Shown here one piece after another: positions 6,338 through 7,764 of a DNA stretch of 7,764 nt. The first letter of the stretch is position 1, and each line of letters starts with the position of its first letter. Source of the stretch: Sphingomonadaceae bacterium (GTDB taxonomy: Bacteria > Pseudomonadota > Alphaproteobacteria > Sphingomonadales > Sphingomonadaceae); the NCBI GenBank assembly GCA_019239785.1, contig JAFAZM010000408.1, forward strand, positions 1 through 7,764. The letters are read 5' to 3'. Under the pieces are notes generated by a model that saw only the letters and a program-made list of their open reading frames with translations, did not search any database and had not been told where the DNA came from. Made by a program: the position numbers and the translations under genes.

Positions 6338-6461
6338 CCCCTCCCCTTCAGGGGAGGGGTTTGGGGAGGGGTTTGGGGTGGGGCCTGTGTGCGAGACCCC
6401 GCAGGCCTGCGTCATTTCCCACACCTCCCCCACCCCCGTCCCCTCCCCTGAAGGGGAGGGG
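6338..6461. repeat. Palindromic repeat, family D (22-bp inverted arms)
   Basis: The left arm 6338-6359 reads CCCCTCCCC, TTCA, GGGGAGGGG; the right arm 6440-6461 reads CCCCTCCCC, TGAA, GGGGAGGGG. They are exact reverse complements over 22 bases, and each arm can also form its own 9-bp hairpin with a four-base loop. Inside are a G-rich half (to 6383), a GGCCTG/CAGGCC stem (6382-6387 and 6402-6407) and a C-rich half (6424-6448), so the long-range stem can extend imperfectly. Its translation (PSPSGEG, PSPEGEG) is another recurring annotation artefact. It fills most of the gap between the MaoC gene (stop 6318) and the lyase gene (start 6470). Confidence 0.9.
6351..6383 (+). other. G-quadruplex motif with six GGGG runs
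   Basis: Six runs of four G lie at 6351-6354, 6356-6359, 6363-6366, 6368-6371, 6375-6378 and 6380-6383, with loops of 1, 3, 1, 3 and 1 bases. This greatly exceeds the usual four-run criterion and lies on the mRNA-like strand, so it could fold in RNA or in the non-template DNA strand; the complement could form an i-motif. The first two runs belong to the left arm of repeat D, so quadruplex and hairpin would compete. Folding in the cell is not shown. Confidence 0.65.
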
Positions 6462-6466
6462 TTTTT
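6440..6466 (+). terminator. Terminator-like hairpin with T5 tract overlapping the lyase RBS
   Basis: A perfect 9-bp all-G/C stem (CCCCTCCCC at 6440-6448, GGGGAGGGG at 6453-6461, TGAA loop) is followed directly by TTTTT at 6462-6466, the shape of an intrinsic terminator. The 3' half of the stem is also the Shine-Dalgarno sequence of the gene at 6470 (GGGGAGGGG, eight bases before the GTG). It could act as a terminator/attenuator, as an RBS-hiding hairpin, or do neither. The T tract is short and breaks to CCT. Confidence 0.4.
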
Positions 6467-6469
6467 CCT

Positions 6470-7312
6470 GTGAAGCTGCGCTCCCTCCTGTTCGTGCCGG
6501 GCGACCGGCCGGACCGGATGGAGAAGGCGCTCGGCGCCGGCGCGGATGCCCTGATCCTGGACCTCGAGGACGCGGTCGCCCCGGGCGCGAAGCCGGCGGC
6601 GCGGCGCGCGGTCGCCGATTTCCTCGCCGCCGAGCGGCGCATGCCGCTCTGGGTGCGGGTGAACCCGCTCGACAGCCCGGAAAATGCGCCCGACCTGGAG
6701 GCGGTGGCGGGCGGCCGTCCCGACGGCATCGTCCTCCCAAAGGCGGAAGGCGGCGCTTCGGTGAACGCGCTTGCGGAGCTGCTCGCGAGGCACGGCAACC
6801 AGCAATCGCGCATCCTCGCCATTGCCACCGAGACGCCTGCGGCGATCTTCCAGCTCGGCTCCTATGGCGGCGCCGCGCGGCTGGCCGCGCTCAGCTGGGG
6901 CGCCGAGGACCTGCCCGCGGCGATCGGCGCCGCCACCAGCCGCGAGCCCGACGGGCGCTACACGCCGCCCTACGAGCTCGCCCGCTCGCTCTGCCTGTTC
7001 GGCGCCCACGCCGCCGGCGTCGCCGCGATCGACACCGTCTATCCGGCTTTCCGCGATCTCGAGGGCCTTGCCGCTTATGCCGGCCGCGCTCGCCGCGACG
7101 GCTTCACCGGCATGCTTGCGATCCATCCCGCCCAGGTGGAGGCGATCAACGCCGCCTTCACGCCGAGCGCGGCGGAGGTGGCGCATGCGCAAGCGGTGGT
7201 CGCCGCCTTCGCCGCGAATCCGGAGGCGGGAGCGCTCTCGCTGGAGGGCCGGATGATCGACCGGCCGCATCTGGTCCAGGCCCAGCGTATCCTGGCCGCC
7301 GCCAGACCCTGA
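6470..7312 (+). CDS. CitE-like CoA-ester lyase (HpcH/HpaI aldolase family)
   Basis: This 280-residue protein has the TIM-barrel signature of citrate-lyase-beta-like enzymes, which cleave or form 3-hydroxyacyl-CoA (malyl-, methylmalyl- or citramalyl-CoA) by Mg-dependent aldol chemistry. Visible motifs are LRSLLFVPGDRPDRMEKAL (3-21), ADALILDLEDAV (25-36), KPAARRAV (41-48), WVRVNPL (61-67, substrate-binding R63), DGIVLPKAE (85-93), IATETPAAI (118-126, with E121) and LSWGAEDLPAAIG (141-153, with D147), followed by AAIDTVYPAFRD (185-196) and GFTGMLAIHPAQVEAIN (211-227). E121 and D147 are the expected Mg ligands. Length is normal for a stand-alone lyase, as opposed to citrate lyase subunits, and no citrate lyase alpha or gamma gene is nearby. 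The GTG start follows GGGGAGGGG at eight bases. With the MaoC hydratase upstream it may complete a hydratase-lyase pair yielding acetyl-CoA. The exact substrate is unknown. Confidence 0.88.
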   Translation: MKLRSLLFVPGDRPDRMEKALGAGADALILDLEDAVAPGAKPAARRAVADFLAAERRMPLWVRVNPLDSPENAPDLEAVAGGRPDGIVLPKAEGGASVNALAELLARHGNQQSRILAIATETPAAIFQLGSYGGAARLAALSWGAEDLPAAIGAATSREPDGRYTPPYELARSLCLFGAHAAGVAAIDTVYPAFRDLEGLAAYAGRARRDGFTGMLAIHPAQVEAINAAFTPSAAEVAHAQAVVAAFAANPEAGALSLEGRMIDRPHLVQAQRILAAARP

Positions 7313-7373
7313 CTCGCCTCCCATCGGTGGCTCACGGTTGAAACCCGCCTCTTCTCGTGCCTAGTCACGTCGG

Positions 7374-7764
7374 GTGGAGGCGCTATTCATCCAATCGCTC
7401 TGGCTCCGCGCCCTCATCGGCGGCGGCCTGGGGCTGATTGCCGGCAGCTTCCTTGCGTCCGCGGCGATCCGCTGGCCGAATGAGCGCAGCGTCATTGGCG
7501 GCCGCTCGGCCTGCGATGCCTGCCACGCGCCGCTGCGTCCGCACGAGCTCATTCCCCTGCTGTCCTTCGCGCTCCAGCGGGGCCGCTGCCGCCGCTGTGG
7601 CGCCCGCATCGATCCGCGCCACCTCGCGATCGAGCTTGCCGCGGCCCTGCTCGGCGCGGTGGCGCTGGCCGCGCATCCCGGACCGCTCGGCTTGGTCACC
7701 GCCTTGCTCGGCTGGTGGTTGCTGCTGGTCGCGATCCTCGATCTCGAGCATCAATGGCTGCCGG
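7374..7764 (+). CDS. Prepilin leader peptidase/N-methyltransferase, N-terminal part (cut by window edge)
   Basis: The frame is open from GTG 7374 to the right edge, giving 130 residues of an A24-family (PilD/GspO-type) enzyme that removes the leader of type IV pilins and type II secretion pseudopilins at the inner membrane. The first helix is about residues 11-31 (GGGLGLIAGSFLASAAIRWP at 16-35). The cytoplasmic zinc-binding loop has two CxxC pairs, C47/C50 and C72/C75 (CDACHAPLRPHE and GRCRRCGARIDPRH). A second hydrophobic segment covers about 88-123 and contains D123 in AILDLEHQWLP, which fits the first catalytic aspartate; the second (GxGD) lies outside the window. GTG 7374 is the only usual start codon downstream of the in-frame stop TAG at 7362-7364, but its Shine-Dalgarno is poor. 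The gene lies 61 bases after the lyase stop with no hairpin between. It probably starts a different functional group. Confidence 0.88.
   Translation, partial: MEALFIQSLWLRALIGGGLGLIAGSFLASAAIRWPNERSVIGGRSACDACHAPLRPHELIPLLSFALQRGRCRRCGARIDPRHLAIELAAALLGAVALAAHPGPLGLVTALLGWWLLLVAILDLEHQWLP

Noticed and set aside
6296..7324. Long open frames on both strands over the CitE-like gene and repeat D
   Set aside because: They are shadows: Arg/Gly/Pro-rich, partly translated repeat D, with no family motifs.
7338..7367. TTGAAA at 7338-7343 as a -35 box for the prepilin peptidase
   Set aside because: No acceptable -10 hexamer lies at 16-18 bases; the nearest candidates (CTAGTC, TAGTCA) match poorly.

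Overview
The window looks like a chromosomal piece of a high-GC alphaproteobacterium, most likely a sphingomonad (order Sphingomonadales). Two things suggest this. Coding regions are strongly G/C-biased at third codon positions, and the gaps hold palindromic repeats of types I associate with sphingomonad genomes; their chance translations, such as FALSLSKG, RPEPVEG, TPAKAG and PAFAGMT, often turn up in automatic annotations. The genus cannot be fixed from sequence alone.

Layout. On the minus strand, 1-1116 holds the N-terminal 372 residues of a secreted M13 (neprilysin/PepO-type) metallopeptidase that runs off the left edge. A 141-base divergent gap follows. Everything to the right is on the plus strand: an 87-residue three-helix membrane protein (1258-1521); the carboxyltransferase (beta) subunit of methylcrotonyl-CoA carboxylase, liuB (1648-3243); a 140-residue exported protein of unknown function with four cysteines (3401-3823); the biotin carboxylase/biotin carrier (alpha) subunit, liuD (3891-5762); a MaoC hot-dog-fold hydratase (5866-6318); a CitE-like (HpcH/HpaI, citrate-lyase-beta-type) CoA-ester lyase (6470-7312); and the first 130 residues of a prepilin leader peptidase (7374 to the right edge).

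How the genes fit. liuB and liuD together form the biotin enzyme that carboxylates 3-methylcrotonyl-CoA to 3-methylglutaconyl-CoA in leucine/isovalerate breakdown. The next two genes encode a hydratase and a lyase, which are the next two chemical steps of that pathway. They do not belong to the usual LiuC (crotonase) and LiuE (HMG-CoA lyase) families. They belong to families known for the one-carbon-shorter reactions (itaconyl-/mesaconyl-CoA hydration and citramalyl-CoA cleavage). They may be a neighbouring C5 branched-acid pathway or substitutes for LiuC and LiuE.

The most striking non-coding feature is that four of the plus-strand gaps each carry a different long inverted repeat (four families), ending close to the next start codon. 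In two cases a repeat arm supplies the Shine-Dalgarno sequence of the next gene and can also fold it into a hairpin. The gap before the lyase gene also holds six GGGG runs (a G-quadruplex motif) and a terminator-like hairpin with a T5 tract. A further oddity is a stretch of about 500 bases inside liuD whose codon use departs sharply from the rest of the gene. No tRNA, rRNA, CRISPR array, insertion sequence or transposase gene was seen.
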